DNA from: Streptomyces longwoodensis
GTDB taxonomy: Bacteria; Actinomycetota; Actinomycetes; Streptomycetales; Streptomycetaceae
Assembly: GCF_001514125.1 (NCBI RefSeq)
Contig: NZ_KQ948549.1
Location: 310,001-374,000 of the forward strand
DNA: 64,000 bases
Direction: 5' to 3'
Position numbers and translations under genes: made by a program. Below are positions 18,161-27,886 of this stretch, piece by piece (the first letter of the stretch is position 1; every line of letters starts with the position of its first letter). Under the pieces are notes generated by a model that had not been told where the DNA came from, ran no database searches, and saw only the letters and a list, made by a program, of their open reading frames with translations.

Positions 18161-19678
18161 CTATTCGACCTTGGCCCAGTCGAGCGTGCGCTCCACCGCC
18201 TTCTTCCAGCCCGCGTACTGCTCCTCGCGCTGCTCCTCGGACCACTGGGGCTCCCAGCGCTTGGACTCCTGCCAGTGGGTGCGCAGTTCATCCGTGTCCT
18301 GCCAGAAACCGGTGGCCAGACCAGCGGCGTAGGCGGCGCCGAGCGCGGTGGTCTCGGCGACGACCGGGCGGCTGACCGGGACGCCGAGGACGTCGGCCTG
18401 GATCTGCATGCACAGGTCGTTGGCCGTCACGCCGCCGTCGACCTTGAGCACGTCGAGGTGGACGCCGGAGTCCTGCTCCATGGCCTCCACCACGTCGCGG
18501 CTCTGGTAGCAGATGGCCTCCAGGGTGGCCCGCGCCAGGTGGCCGTTGTCGTTGTACCGGGCGAGGCCGACGATCGCGCCGCGGGCGTCGGAACGCCAGT
18601 ACGGGGCGAACAGGCCGGAGAAGGCGGGCACGAAGTAGATCCCGCCGTTGTCCTCGACCGTACGCGCCAGGCGCTCGCTCTCGGCGGCGTCGCTGATGAC
18701 CTTCATCTGGTCGCGCAGCCACTGCACCGCGGAGCCCGTGACGGCGATGGAACCCTCGAGCGCGTAGATCGCCGGGCTGTCGCCGAACTGGTACGCCACG
18801 GTGGTCAGCAGGCCGTGCTGGGACCGGACCAGTTCCGTGCCGGTGTTGAGCACCAGGAAGTTGCCCGTGCCGTACGTGTTCTTGGCTTCGCCGGGCGCGT
18901 AGCAGACCTGGCCGACGGTGGCCGCCTGCTGGTCGCCGAGCACACCGGTGATGGGGATGGCCGCCCGCAGCGGCCGGGACGTACGGGTCTGTCCGAACGC
19001 CTCCCGGTGGGAGGACGGGTTGATGGTCGGCAGCATCGCCCGGGGGATGCCGAAGAAGCCCAGCAGCTCGTCGTCCCAGTCGAGGGTCTCCAGGTCCATC
19101 AGCATGGTGCGGCTGGCATTGGTCACGTCGGTGGCGTGGACGCCGCCGTCGGGACCGCCGGTGAGGTTCCACAGCACCCAGGCGTCGGTGTTGCCGAAGA
19201 GGGCGTGGCCCTGCTCGGCCGCCTCGCGGACCCCGTCGACGTTCTCCAGGATCCACTGGATCTTGCCGCCGGAGAAGTACGTGGCCGGCGGCAGTCCCGC
19301 CTTGCGGCGGATGACGTCGCCCTGGCCCGAGCGGTCCAGCGCCGCCGCGATGGAGTCGGTACGGGTGTCCTGCCAGACGATCGCGTTGTAGTACGGACGG
19401 CCGTTGCGCGGGTCCCAGACGACAGTCGTCTCCCGCTGGTTGGTGATGCCGATGGCCGCCAGGTCCTCCGCCGAGAGGTTGCCGTTGCGCAGCGCGGTCT
19501 GCATCACCGAGTTGGTGCGCTCCCAGATCTCCACCGGGTCGTGCTCGACCCACCCCGAGCGCGGGAGGATCTGTGAGTGCTCCAGCTGGTGCCGTGCCAC
19601 CTCGTTGCCGGCATGGTCGAAGATCATGAAACGGGTGCTGGTGGTCCCTTGGTCCACCGCGCCGACGAAGTCCGCCAT
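18161..19678 (-). CDS. glpK: Glycerol kinase
   Basis: The protein has 505 residues. The FGGY-family N-terminal phosphate-binding motif DQGTTSTRF, the substrate region [12 protein letters not shown] and the second-domain motifs [10 protein letters not shown] and [10 protein letters not shown] are all intact. It phosphorylates glycerol to glycerol 3-phosphate with ATP in the cytoplasm, feeding the dehydrogenase encoded next. The start ATG 19678 has GGAGAGG upstream. It lies 62 bp behind glpF, with a 15-bp hairpin in between. Confidence 0.96.
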   Translation of the reverse strand: MADFVGAVDQGTTSTRFMIFDHAGNEVARHQLEHSQILPRSGWVEHDPVEIWERTNSVMQTALRNGNLSAEDLAAIGITNQRETTVVWDPRNGRPYYNAIVWQDTRTDSIAAALDRSGQGDVIRRKAGLPPATYFSGGKIQWILENVDGVREAAEQGHALFGNTDAWVLWNLTGGPDGGVHATDVTNASRTMLMDLETLDWDDELLGFFGIPRAMLPTINPSSHREAFGQTRTSRPLRAAIPITGVLGDQQAATVGQVCYAPGEAKNTYGTGNFLVLNTGTELVRSQHGLLTTVAYQFGDSPAIYALEGSIAVTGSAVQWLRDQMKVISDAAESERLARTVEDNGGIYFVPAFSGLFAPYWRSDARGAIVGLARYNDNGHLARATLEAICYQSRDVVEAMEQDSGVHLDVLKVDGGVTANDLCMQIQADVLGVPVSRPVVAETTALGAAYAAGLATGFWQDTDELRTHWQESKRWEPQWSEEQREEQYAGWKKAVERTLDWAKVE

Positions 19679-19701
19679 GGAATGCCGCCTCTCCTAGGGC
19701 T

Positions 19702-19736
19702 CTCCCGGGGCGGCCGCACCACGGCCGCCCCGGGAG
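19702..19736 (-). other. Strong hairpin between glpF and glpK
   Basis: A perfect 15-bp stem (19702-19716 with 19722-19736) with a 5-base CACCA loop fills most of the glpF-glpK gap. As glpF is likely the first gene, this could act as an attenuator giving more glpF than glpK message, or protect the 3' end of a processed glpF message. It has no U-tract. Confidence 0.6.
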
Positions 19737-19740
19737 CCGG

Positions 19741-20589
19741 TCAGCTCTCGTCCGGGGCCGGGACCCGTCCGGGGGGCTCCGGCTCAGCGGTCGGCAGGAA
19801 CCGGCCGATGAAGAACTTGTACAGGCCCGCTCCCAGCAGACCGCCGATCAGCGGACCGACGATCGGCACCCAGAAGTAGAGGTGCCCGTACTGATCTCGC
19901 CACGCTCCGCCGTACCCGGTGAAGAAGCTGGCCAGCCGGGGACCGAAGTCGCGTGCCGGGTTGATCGCGTACCCCGCGTTGGTCCCCCACGCCATACCGA
20001 TGGCCACCACGATCAGGCCGACGATGAACGGCGCCAGGTTCGCGCCGGGGGGCGTGTTGAGCAGGTCCGTGACCGCCAGGATCAGCAGCAGCAGGATCGC
20101 GGTGCCGATGATCTGGTCGCGGAACGCGCCCCAGTCGCTGACCGGCAGGTTCGGGTTGCCGTTGGCGGGCAGCGTGGAGAAGACGCCCTGCGTCTTGATC
20201 GTGTGGGTGGGGTCCGCCTTGGCCAGCGCCTCGGTGTAGTTCCACCGGACGAGCAGGGCCGCCACGAAGGCGCCGGCCGTCTGGGCCAGCGCGTAGGGAG
20301 CCACCTTGCTCCACGGGAAGCCCTTGAACGTCGCCAGCGCGACCGTCACCGCGGGATTGAGGTGAGCACCGCTCAGCCGGGCCGCGACGTACACGCCCAG
20401 GGTGACGCCGAGGCCCCAGGCCCAGGCGATGCTGTCGTGGTTGCCCAGGCCGCCCGGCGGAGTGGTGAGGGCCCCGCCGGCGACCACCTGGGCCACCACG
20501 CCACAACCGAAGAGGATGAGGATCATCGTGCCGGCGAATTCCGCTGAAAGCTCGCCGACGAGTCCTGATCGCTTGAGTCGCTCAGCCAT
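19741..20589 (-). CDS. glpF: Glycerol uptake facilitator (aquaglyceroporin)
   Basis: The protein has 282 residues and six membrane helices plus the two half-helices of MIP channels. Both signature loops are present: SGAHLNPAVTVAL in the first half and INPARDFGPR in the second. The Asp after the second NPA (NPARD) marks the glycerol-conducting subgroup. It lets glycerol diffuse in, to be trapped by GlpK. The N-terminal MAERLKRSGLVGELSAEF is cytoplasmic. In S. coelicolor the gyl operon is controlled by the adjacent IclR-type gene gylR; no such regulator is next to this operon, so control must come from elsewhere. Confidence 0.95.
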   Translation of the reverse strand: MAERLKRSGLVGELSAEFAGTMILILFGCGVVAQVVAGGALTTPPGGLGNHDSIAWAWGLGVTLGVYVAARLSGAHLNPAVTVALATFKGFPWSKVAPYALAQTAGAFVAALLVRWNYTEALAKADPTHTIKTQGVFSTLPANGNPNLPVSDWGAFRDQIIGTAILLLLILAVTDLLNTPPGANLAPFIVGLIVVAIGMAWGTNAGYAINPARDFGPRLASFFTGYGGAWRDQYGHLYFWVPIVGPLIGGLLGAGLYKFFIGRFLPTAEPEPPGRVPAPDES

Positions 20590-20884
20590 GGAAGCCCGCT
20601 TCCCGCCGGCCCAAGGGTCGGCCGTCGACTGCCCCGAGTCCTCGGGACATCATCTTAGGACCGGTCGGGGCCACAGGCGCGCTGAGCGATGCGGCACCGG
20701 GCACGCCTCGCGCAGGACCACGGCGTGGCGGCACCACTGCACGCCTCGCGGGGGGCCGGGCCGTGGCGGCACACTGGTCGTGTGGCGTGCGACCGGCCAT
20801 GCGTCCGTCCGCCACCGGTCGTGCCCGGGCTCCATGAGGACACCGGGCGCGGGCCCGGCCGCCGGTTCCACCCGGGAGGTCCCC

Positions 20885-21889
20885 ATGAAGATGTTGATCA
20901 ACAGTCCGGAGACCGTGGTCGCCGACGCCCTGCGGGGACTGGCCGCAGCCCACCCGGAGCTGGACGTGGACGTGGACCGGGGGGTCGTCGTACGCCGGGA
21001 CGCCCGGGACGGCGGGCGCGTCGGGCTGGTGTCCGGCGGAGGTTCCGGCCACGAGCCGCTGCACGCCGGGTTCGTCGGGTACGGGATGCTGTCGGCCGCG
21101 TGTCCCGGCGAGGTGTTCACCTCGCCCGTCCCGGACCAGATGCTGCGCGCGGCGCAGGCCGTCGAGGCCGGGCAGGGCGTGCTGTTCGTCGTCAAGAACT
21201 ACACCGGTGACGTGCTGAACTTCCAGATGGCCGCCGAACTCGCCGAGGACGACGGCGTCCGGGTCGAGCAGGTCCTCGTCAACGACGACGTCGCCGTGAC
21301 CGACAGCCTGTACACGGCCGGGCGGCGGGGCACCGGGGCGACGTTGTTCGTGGAGAAGATCGCCGGGGCGGCCGCCGAGGAGGGCGCCCCGCTGGAGCAG
21401 GTGGCCGCGCTCGCCCGGCGCGTCAACGAGTCCTCGCGCACCTTCGGCGTGGCGCTCAGCGCCTGCAGCACCCCCGCCAAGGGCGGCCCGACCTTCGACC
21501 TGCCGGACGGGGAGATGGAGCTCGGGGTCGGCATCCACGGCGAACCGGGCCGCGAGCGGCGCGCGATGATGCCGGCCCGGGAGATCGCCGAGGTCGCGGT
21601 GGGCGCCGTACTCGAGGAGCTGGTGGAGGTGGCTCCGGCCGACGCGCCGGTGCTGGCCCTGGTCAACGGGATGGGCGCGACGCCGCTGCTGGAGCTGTAC
21701 GGGTTCCACGCCGAGGTGGTCCGGCTGCTGGAGGCCCGGGGCGTGGCGGTGGCGCGGGCGCTCGTCGGAAACTACGTCACGTCGCTGGACATGGCGGGCT
21801 GTTCGGTGACCCTCTGCCGGGCCGACGCGGAGACGCTGCGGCTCTGGGACGCACCCGTGCAGACGGCCGCGCTGCGCTGGGGCCGCTGA
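20885..21889 (+). CDS. dhaK: Dihydroxyacetone kinase substrate-binding subunit DhaK
   Basis: The protein has 334 residues. His56 (GGGSGHEP), Asp109 (NYTGDVLNF) and His218 (GIHGEPG) match the catalytic residues of E. coli DhaK in kind and, by my count, in number. His218 is the residue that binds dihydroxyacetone covalently. DhaK alone cannot phosphorylate; it needs DhaL (ADP- or ATP-bound) and often DhaM. Neither follows: the next gene is an MFS transporter 78 bp on. The start ATG 20885 has GGGAGG upstream. It diverges from glpF across 295 bp that must hold both promoters, consistent with co-regulation by glycerol or dihydroxyacetone. Confidence 0.9.
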   Translation: MKMLINSPETVVADALRGLAAAHPELDVDVDRGVVVRRDARDGGRVGLVSGGGSGHEPLHAGFVGYGMLSAACPGEVFTSPVPDQMLRAAQAVEAGQGVLFVVKNYTGDVLNFQMAAELAEDDGVRVEQVLVNDDVAVTDSLYTAGRRGTGATLFVEKIAGAAAEEGAPLEQVAALARRVNESSRTFGVALSACSTPAKGGPTFDLPDGEMELGVGIHGEPGRERRAMMPAREIAEVAVGAVLEELVEVAPADAPVLALVNGMGATPLLELYGFHAEVVRLLEARGVAVARALVGNYVTSLDMAGCSVTLCRADAETLRLWDAPVQTAALRWGR

Positions 21890-21967
21890 CCGCAGGTGCA
21901 GCTGGTCACGGAGACGACCCGTGGCCGCAGACGTGCGAGAGCCCGGCCGTCGGCGCAGACTGGCCAG

Positions 21968-23635
21968 GTGACCGGAACGCACCTGACACGGGGTCGGAAC
22001 GTCACCACCGCCGGCCGGGCCGCTTCACAGCCGCTGGCGCTCGCCGCCATGATGTGCGCGGTGTCGATGACGTTCATCGACCAGACCATCGTCTCCATCG
22101 CGGCCCCCAGCATCGTCTCCGAACTGGGCCTGTCCGGCTCGGGGATGCAGTGGGTGGTCAACGCCTACCTCCTCGCGCTGGCCGCCTTCTTCGCCCTCGG
22201 CGGCCGGCTCGCCGACCTGTGGGGCCCCCGCCGGGTCGTGGTCCTCGGCACGCTCGTGTTCGTCGTGTCCTCGGCCCTGTGCGGGTGCGTGCCGGACGGT
22301 GACTACGCGCTGGCCTGGCTGATCGTCTTCCGCGCCACGCAGGGCCTGGGTGCCGCGCTGCTCTTCCCGGCCGCGCTGGCCGTGGTCGTGGCGGTGTTCC
22401 CCGTCGAGCGCCGGGGCCGGGCACTCGCCCTGTTCTTCGGGCTGACCGGTGCGCTGACCGCGATCGGGCCGCTGCTCGGCGGCTGGCTCACCGCCTGGAC
22501 CTGGCGGGCGATCTTCTGGGTCAACGTCCCGGTCGCCGTCGTCGCCCTGGTCCTCACCGTCCTCGCCCGCATCTCAGACCGCCGCCGCGACGAGCGGCTC
22601 GACGGCGTCGGCGCCGTGCTGGTGGCGGTCGGGATGGGCCTGAGCGTCCTGGGCTTCCAGCAGGCGTCGGCATGGGGCTGGAGCAGCGTCGCGACCTGGG
22701 GCTGCATCGTCGGCGGCCTCGCCGTGCTGGTCGTCTTCTGCCGCTACGAACTGCGCACCCGGCACCCGCTGGTGACCCTCGCGGTGTTCCGCGACCGGGC
22801 GTTCACCGTGGACGCGCTGGTGCTGTTCTTCGTGATGACGGCGTTCGTGCCGCTGTTCTTCTTCGCCTCGGTGTACGCGCAGGTGTCGCTGAGCGCCTCG
22901 CCCAACCAGGCGGCCCTGTACCTGCTGTACGTCTTCGCCGGCTTCGCCCTCGCCTCGCAGTGGGGCGGCCGCGTCCTCGACAAGCGGGGTGCCCGGCCGG
23001 CCCTGAAGACCGGCTGCGTCGTCGGCGCCGTGGGCTTCTACCTGTGGGCCGGCAAACTGACCGACCTGTCCATGCACGACCAGTGGCCGTACGCCGCGCT
23101 GGCCGGCGCCGGCATCGGCTTCGTCCTGGCACCCGCCTCGACGGACGCCGTGAACCGCTCCCTCAACGCCTCCTACGGCGAGGTCACCGGCATCACGCAG
23201 ACCGTGCGCAACTACGCCGCGAGCATCGGTCTCGCCGTCTTCGGCACCCTGCTCACCCACTCCCTGACCGACCACGTCGTGGACACCCTGGAGTCGCGCG
23301 GCCTGTCGTCCGGCACCGCCCACGCCGTCTCCCGGGACGTCGCCGAGGCGGTCACCGGCAACCCGGGCGCCCACCGCCCCAGCGGCGACGGACCGTTGGC
23401 CACGACCATGCGGGACGCGATGGCGTCGATCCGGATGGACTTCGCCGAGGCCAACCAGTGGGTGTTCTACGGCATGGCCGCCGCCATGGCCCTCGCCTTC
23501 CTGGTCGCCCTCCGCCACCCCGGCGGCGTCGCCCCGGCGCAGAGCGCAGACGCCGCGACCGACGGGGCGAGCAGCGCGGGAGGTGCGGAGCCGGGGTCCT
23601 CCGGGAGCGAGCGCGAGCCGCGTCCCGGCGGATGA
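21968..23635 (+). CDS. MFS exporter, DHA2 (EmrB/QacA-like) family
   Basis: The protein has about 555 residues with 13-14 predicted membrane helices. The first helix carries MTFIDQTIVSIAAPSI and the A-like loop GRLADLWGPRRVV. Motif C (FFGLTGALTAIGPLLGGWL) marks a proton-driven antiporter. A hydrophilic C-terminal tail rich in Ala, Ser and Gly follows the last helix. The substrate, probably a drug-like compound, is unknown. GTG 21968 is the only in-frame start near the first helix with an upstream AGG-like site. The dhaK gene lies 78 bp upstream on the same strand, but I see no functional link. Confidence 0.85.
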   Translation: MTGTHLTRGRNVTTAGRAASQPLALAAMMCAVSMTFIDQTIVSIAAPSIVSELGLSGSGMQWVVNAYLLALAAFFALGGRLADLWGPRRVVVLGTLVFVVSSALCGCVPDGDYALAWLIVFRATQGLGAALLFPAALAVVVAVFPVERRGRALALFFGLTGALTAIGPLLGGWLTAWTWRAIFWVNVPVAVVALVLTVLARISDRRRDERLDGVGAVLVAVGMGLSVLGFQQASAWGWSSVATWGCIVGGLAVLVVFCRYELRTRHPLVTLAVFRDRAFTVDALVLFFVMTAFVPLFFFASVYAQVSLSASPNQAALYLLYVFAGFALASQWGGRVLDKRGARPALKTGCVVGAVGFYLWAGKLTDLSMHDQWPYAALAGAGIGFVLAPASTDAVNRSLNASYGEVTGITQTVRNYAASIGLAVFGTLLTHSLTDHVVDTLESRGLSSGTAHAVSRDVAEAVTGNPGAHRPSGDGPLATTMRDAMASIRMDFAEANQWVFYGMAAAMALAFLVALRHPGGVAPAQSADAATDGASSAGGAEPGSSGSEREPRPGG

Positions 23636-23750
23636 GGCGCCGCGCTTGCGGCCCCCCGTTCCGGCCCGCTTTCCCGACCCTGGGCAATGTCCCCGCAGCC
23701 GGACGGGCTTCGTCCGCCGACGGGGGCTGCCGTGAGAAGCCGGCCGCACA

Positions 23751-23791
23751 CGCAAAGGTCCGCCGGGCGCACCGCCCGGCGGACCTCTGCG
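23751..23791. terminator. Bidirectional terminator hairpin
   Basis: A perfect 14-bp stem (23756-23769 with 23773-23786) with a 3-base loop is extended outward by four more pairs after one mismatch. It lies between the converging MFS and MMPL genes, exactly where a shared terminator is expected. Confidence 0.8.
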
Positions 23792-23804
23792 TGCGGGTGC
23801 GCGG

Positions 23805-25976
23805 CTAGCCGCGACGGCCCGCCGGGTCCTGCGTCAGCTCCTCCTCGCCGGCCGCCACGGCCGGGTCCGCGCCGTGCGTCCCCGCCGGTGCCCGGTCGGC
23901 GTGGCCCGGCCACCAGGCGGCGTGGCCGATGAGGGCGGTCAGGCTCGGGGTGAAGAACATCGCCATGACGAAGGCGGCGATCGCGATGCCGAACGAGACC
24001 GCGAAGCCCATCTCGGTGAGCAGGGAGTTGCCCGCCAGCATCATCGTGGCGAAGGTCGCCGCCAGGATGAAGCCCGCCGCCGCGACGGTCGGACCGGCGT
24101 GCCGCAGGGCCATGCCGGCCGCCTCGCGCGGATCGCGGCCCTCGCGGGCCTCCTCACGCAGCCGGGCGATCATCAGGATGTTGTAGTCCGTGCCGATGGC
24201 CACCACGAACAGATACATGATCACCGGGAGCATGAACATCAGCCCCGGGTGGCCCTGGCCGTTCTGGAAGATCAGCACGGTGGCGCCGAGCGTCGCGCCG
24301 AAGCCCAGGCCCACCGAGGCGATGAGGTACCAGGGGGCGACGACACTGCGCAGCAGCAGGCCCAGGATGAGCATGATCAGCACGGCGGCGACGGGGAAGA
24401 CCGTCCGGTAGTCGTGGTTGACGGCCGCGTCGATGTCCTTGTAGATCGAGGACATGCCGCCCACCAGCGCCTCGGTGCCCTCGGGCGCGTTGGCGTGGGC
24501 GACGTCGCGCACCTCGCCCACCGTGTCGATCGCCTTGTCCGTCGACGCCTCGTACTTGAGGGTGACGGTGAAGTCCGCCGTGGTGCCGCCCTCGTTGACC
24601 TGGCTCAGCTTGGCGTCGGCCACGCCGTCCACGTCGCCCAGCTTGCGGGCGTACGCGTCGAAGCCGGCCTTGTCCAGCGGCTTGCCGTCGGTGCTGCTGA
24701 GGTAGACGTCGGTGGGCGCGGCCGCGCCCGCCGAGTACGCCTTCTGCATCTCGTCCTGGACGACCATGGACTCCTTGGTCTTCGGCATGGAGCCCGACGC
24801 CAGGTCGAAGGTGGCGTTGAAGCCGAGCGTGCCCAGCGACAGCACCAGCAGCACGACGCCGGAGAGCGCGGCGGTCAGCGCCGGGCGGCGCTGCACCCCG
24901 CGGCCGAGCGCGGCGAAGCGGGCGTTCTCCGGCTCCTTCTGCCAGGACTTGGACGGCCAGAAGACCTTCGGGCCGATGAGCGAGACCACGGCCGGGATCA
25001 GCGTCAGGCCCGCGATCAGGGTGACGGTGACCGCGATGGCCAGGGCCGGGCCCATCTGCTTGAGGAAGCCGAGCGTGGAGAGCACGAGCGCGAGGAAGGC
25101 GATGATGACGGCGCCGGCCGCCGAGGCGATGGCCTCACCCACCCGGGCGACGGCGTTGATCATGGCCTGCTTGGGTTCGTCACCGGCGCGCAGGCGTTCG
25201 CGGTAACGGAACATCAGGAACAGGAAGTAGTCCGTGCCCACGCCGAACAGCACGACGATCAGGATCGACGAGACGGAGCTGTTGGCCTGGAGGTCGAACA
25301 GCTTGGTGGCGTACGCGATCAGCCCGTTGGCGATGGCGGAGACCAGGCCGATCAGGATCAGCGGCAGGACGGCGAGGATCGGGGCCCGGAAGATGATCAG
25401 CAGCGTGACGAGGATGATCACGAACGTGCCGATGCCGATCAGCGCCTCGCCCCGCTTGGAGGAGTCCTGCTGGTCCAGGGCCTGCGCCGCCGAACCGCCG
25501 AGCTTCACCTCCAGCCGGGTGCCCTTGGTGAGCGCCTTGACGTCCTCCCGCACCACCTTCGCCGCGTCCGCCTGCTTGGGCTGGCCGGCGTTCTTGCTGT
25601 CCATCTGCACCAGGGTGAGGGCGTACCTGCCGTCCTTGGACGGCTGGCCGGGGATCACCCGCTGCACCTGGTCGATGTGCTTCTTGCCCAGCTCGGACGT
25701 GATGCGGGCCACGTCCTGCTGGTCGGCGGCGGTGAGCTTGCCGCCGTCGGTGCGCTGGTAGAGGGCGATGGCGGACGGGGTGAAGGCGCTGGGGAACGCC
25801 TCCTGCTGCACGTCCGCCGCCTTGATGGACTCGTAACTCTTCGGCAGGAAGCTGCTCTCGTCACTGCTCGACGGCAGTCCGGGAGCCGTGGCCACGATCG
25901 CCACCGCGGCGATCAGCCAGGCCACGATCGTCCAGACGGGATGTCGGACGACAGTGTTGCCAATACGTCGGAACAT
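23805..25976 (-). CDS. MMPL-family RND transporter
   Basis: The protein has 723 residues in two similar halves. Each half has one membrane helix, a large extracytoplasmic loop and five helices. The N-terminal helix reads HPVWTIVAWLIAAVAIVAT and the loops contain the porter domain. GTDYFLFLMFRYRE in the first half and GTDYNILMIARLREE in the second are the conserved proton-relay segments of MmpL/YdfJ proteins. These export lipids or hydrophobic compounds. The ATG at 25976 follows AGGAGGA. The frame stays open to 26813, but that extension is antisense to the next gene and is rejected. Confidence 0.9.
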   Translation of the reverse strand: MFRRIGNTVVRHPVWTIVAWLIAAVAIVATAPGLPSSSDESSFLPKSYESIKAADVQQEAFPSAFTPSAIALYQRTDGGKLTAADQQDVARITSELGKKHIDQVQRVIPGQPSKDGRYALTLVQMDSKNAGQPKQADAAKVVREDVKALTKGTRLEVKLGGSAAQALDQQDSSKRGEALIGIGTFVIILVTLLIIFRAPILAVLPLILIGLVSAIANGLIAYATKLFDLQANSSVSSILIVVLFGVGTDYFLFLMFRYRERLRAGDEPKQAMINAVARVGEAIASAAGAVIIAFLALVLSTLGFLKQMGPALAIAVTVTLIAGLTLIPAVVSLIGPKVFWPSKSWQKEPENARFAALGRGVQRRPALTAALSGVVLLVLSLGTLGFNATFDLASGSMPKTKESMVVQDEMQKAYSAGAAAPTDVYLSSTDGKPLDKAGFDAYARKLGDVDGVADAKLSQVNEGGTTADFTVTLKYEASTDKAIDTVGEVRDVAHANAPEGTEALVGGMSSIYKDIDAAVNHDYRTVFPVAAVLIMLILGLLLRSVVAPWYLIASVGLGFGATLGATVLIFQNGQGHPGLMFMLPVIMYLFVVAIGTDYNILMIARLREEAREGRDPREAAGMALRHAGPTVAAAGFILAATFATMMLAGNSLLTEMGFAVSFGIAIAAFVMAMFFTPSLTALIGHAAWWPGHADRAPAGTHGADPAVAAGEEELTQDPAGRRG

Positions 25977-26261
25977 GCGGAAGGTCCTCCTGGACAGGAA
26001 GATCACCGCAGCCCGGGGAGCGGACCCTGGCACCGGCGACCTCGACCGGCCCGAACCGACGGGCCGGTCGCATCGTTTGCTGAGGCTCACATCGTAGTGG
26101 TGCGCAAGATCACTGCGCCCGCCCGCCCGGTATGGACACCGGCCCGCGACCCGGCTTAGTCTTTCCGTCCAGAAGTGGACACGCCGTCCAAGAGCGCCAC
26201 CGGAAGCGGCCGGTGGGCACGCTCGTACGGCGCCGGACGACGAGCGGCAGGAGCCGGCCCC

Positions 26262-26906
26262 ATGGGCGACACGCAGGACGACGGCGGGGCCGACGAGCAC
26301 CTGGTCCGGGAGGCCGAGAAGATCGCCGTCGCCCTGGGGCGCATGTTCCCCGGCCTGTGCGAGGTCGTCCTGCACGACCTGCGCGACCCGCAGCACGCCA
26401 TCCGGGTCATCGAGAACAACCTCTCCGGCCGGGAGGTCGGGGACTCCGCGACCGAACTCGGACTGGCCCGGATCGCCGACCCCGACTACCCCGGCGTGCT
26501 CCAGAACTACCCCAACCGGTTCCCCGACGGACGACCCGTCAAGAGCACGTCCATCGGCATCAAGAACGCCGCCGGCCGGTACGTCGCCGCCCTCTGCCTG
26601 AACCTCGACGTCTCCGTCCTGTCCCCGGTGACCCTCGCCCTGTCCCAGCTCGTCGCCACCGACACCGACCACCCCGCCCAGCCCCCGGAGACCCTGCGCG
26701 ACCGCAACGCCCGCGAGCTGCGCCGCGCCGTCGAGGCGCTGTCGGCCGAACGCGCCGCCACCCCCCGCTCGCTCAGCCGCGCCGACAAGCGGGCCCTGGT
26801 GCGCCGGCTGCACCAGGACGGCTGGTTCGACCAGCGGGACGCGGCGCAGACCATCGCCGACCTGCTCGGGGTGTCCCGGGCGACCGTCTACAACTACACC
26901 AGGTAA
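26262..26906 (+). CDS. YheO/DauR-like PAS-HTH transcriptional regulator
   Basis: The protein has 214 residues. A YheO-like PAS domain covers about residues 15-125, with VVLHDLRDPQHAI and KSTSIGIKNAAGRYVAALC. A C-terminal helix-turn-helix (about 170-214) contains RDAAQTIADLLGVSRATVY. Relatives such as DauR of Pseudomonas aeruginosa control amino acid catabolic genes. Here the next gene, 11 bp on, encodes a PLP-dependent dehydratase or racemase, so this protein probably controls that gene in response to its substrate (inference). The ATG 26262 follows GGCAGGAG. Confidence 0.88.
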   Translation: MGDTQDDGGADEHLVREAEKIAVALGRMFPGLCEVVLHDLRDPQHAIRVIENNLSGREVGDSATELGLARIADPDYPGVLQNYPNRFPDGRPVKSTSIGIKNAAGRYVAALCLNLDVSVLSPVTLALSQLVATDTDHPAQPPETLRDRNARELRRAVEALSAERAATPRSLSRADKRALVRRLHQDGWFDQRDAAQTIADLLGVSRATVYNYTR

Positions 26907-26917
26907 GAGGACACGCC

Positions 26918-27886
26918 ATGGCCGCCGTACCGCCCGTATCGTTCGACGACGTCCGCGGGGCCGCCGCCCGCCTGCGGGGCACCGCCCACCGCACCCCCGT
27001 CCTCACCTCCCGCACCCTGGACGAGCGGGCCGGCGCCGAGGTCTTCGTGAAGTGCGAGAACTTCCAGCGGGTCGGCGCCTTCAAGTTCCGCGGCGCCTAC
27101 AACGCCGTCGCGCAGCTCACCCCCGAGCAGCTGGCCCGGGGCGTCGCCGCGTACTCCTCGGGCAACCACGCCCAGGCCACCGCCCTCGCCGCCCGCGAAC
27201 TCGGCACCACCGCCGTCATCCTGATGCCCGAGGACGCGCCCCGCTCCAAGCGCGAGGCGACCGCCGGGTACGGCGCGGAGATCGTCACCTACGACCGCTA
27301 CACCGAGGACCGCACCGCGCTCGGGGAGGCCCTGGCGCGGGACCGGGGCCTGGCCCTGATCCCGCCGTACGACCACCCCCACGTCATCGCGGGGCAGGGC
27401 ACGGCCGCGCTGGAGCTGCTGGAGGACACCGGCGAACTCGACGCGCTCCTCGTGCCCGTCGGCGGCGGCGGCCTGATCGCGGGCAGCGCCACCGCGGCCA
27501 AGGCGCTGCACCCCGGTGTGCGGGTCATCGGCGTCGAGCCGGAGGCGGGCGACGACACCCGGCGCTCCCTCGCGCGCGGCGAACGGGTCGTCATCCCCGT
27601 GCCGCGCACCATCGCCGACGGACAGGCCCTGGCCACACCGGGCGAGCTCACCTTCGCCCTGAACCGGCGCCTGGTCGACGACGTCGTCGTGGTCTCCGAC
27701 GAGGAGATCGTCGACGCCATGCGGTTCGCCTTCGAGCGCCTGAAGATCGTCCTCGAACCCAGCGGCGCCAGCGCCCTCGCCGCCCTCCTGGCCCACCGCG
27801 TCACCCCCCGCCCTCGCCGGATCGGCGTCATCGCCTCCGGAGGCAACGTGGACACGACACGGTTCGCCGAACTGCTGGGCGACTGA
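26918..27886 (+). CDS. Serine/threonine dehydratase-like PLP enzyme (fold type II)
   Basis: The protein has 322 residues. The PLP lysine is Lys56 in FKFRGAYN, SSGNHAQ binds the substrate carboxylate and VGGGGLIAG binds the cofactor phosphate. The length and the absence of an ACT domain place it with catabolic threonine dehydratases, serine racemases and L-threo-3-hydroxyaspartate ammonia-lyases rather than biosynthetic IlvA. The choice among these needs experiment. It is probably translated from the same message as the YheO-like regulator, 11 bp upstream. Confidence 0.85.
   Translation: MAAVPPVSFDDVRGAAARLRGTAHRTPVLTSRTLDERAGAEVFVKCENFQRVGAFKFRGAYNAVAQLTPEQLARGVAAYSSGNHAQATALAARELGTTAVILMPEDAPRSKREATAGYGAEIVTYDRYTEDRTALGEALARDRGLALIPPYDHPHVIAGQGTAALELLEDTGELDALLVPVGGGGLIAGSATAAKALHPGVRVIGVEPEAGDDTRRSLARGERVVIPVPRTIADGQALATPGELTFALNRRLVDDVVVVSDEEIVDAMRFAFERLKIVLEPSGASALAALLAHRVTPRPRRIGVIASGGNVDTTRFAELLGD

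Noticed and set aside
20590..20884. A consensus promoter for glpF
   Set aside because: A TAAGAT element lies at 20652-20657 on the minus strand, but nothing like TTGACA lies 16-18 bases upstream of it, so I do not call a promoter.
25977..26813. An N-terminal extension of the MMPL protein to about 1000 residues
   Set aside because: The extension runs antisense to the YheO-like regulator, and AGGAGGA sits in front of the ATG at 25976, which begins a normal MMPL N-terminus.
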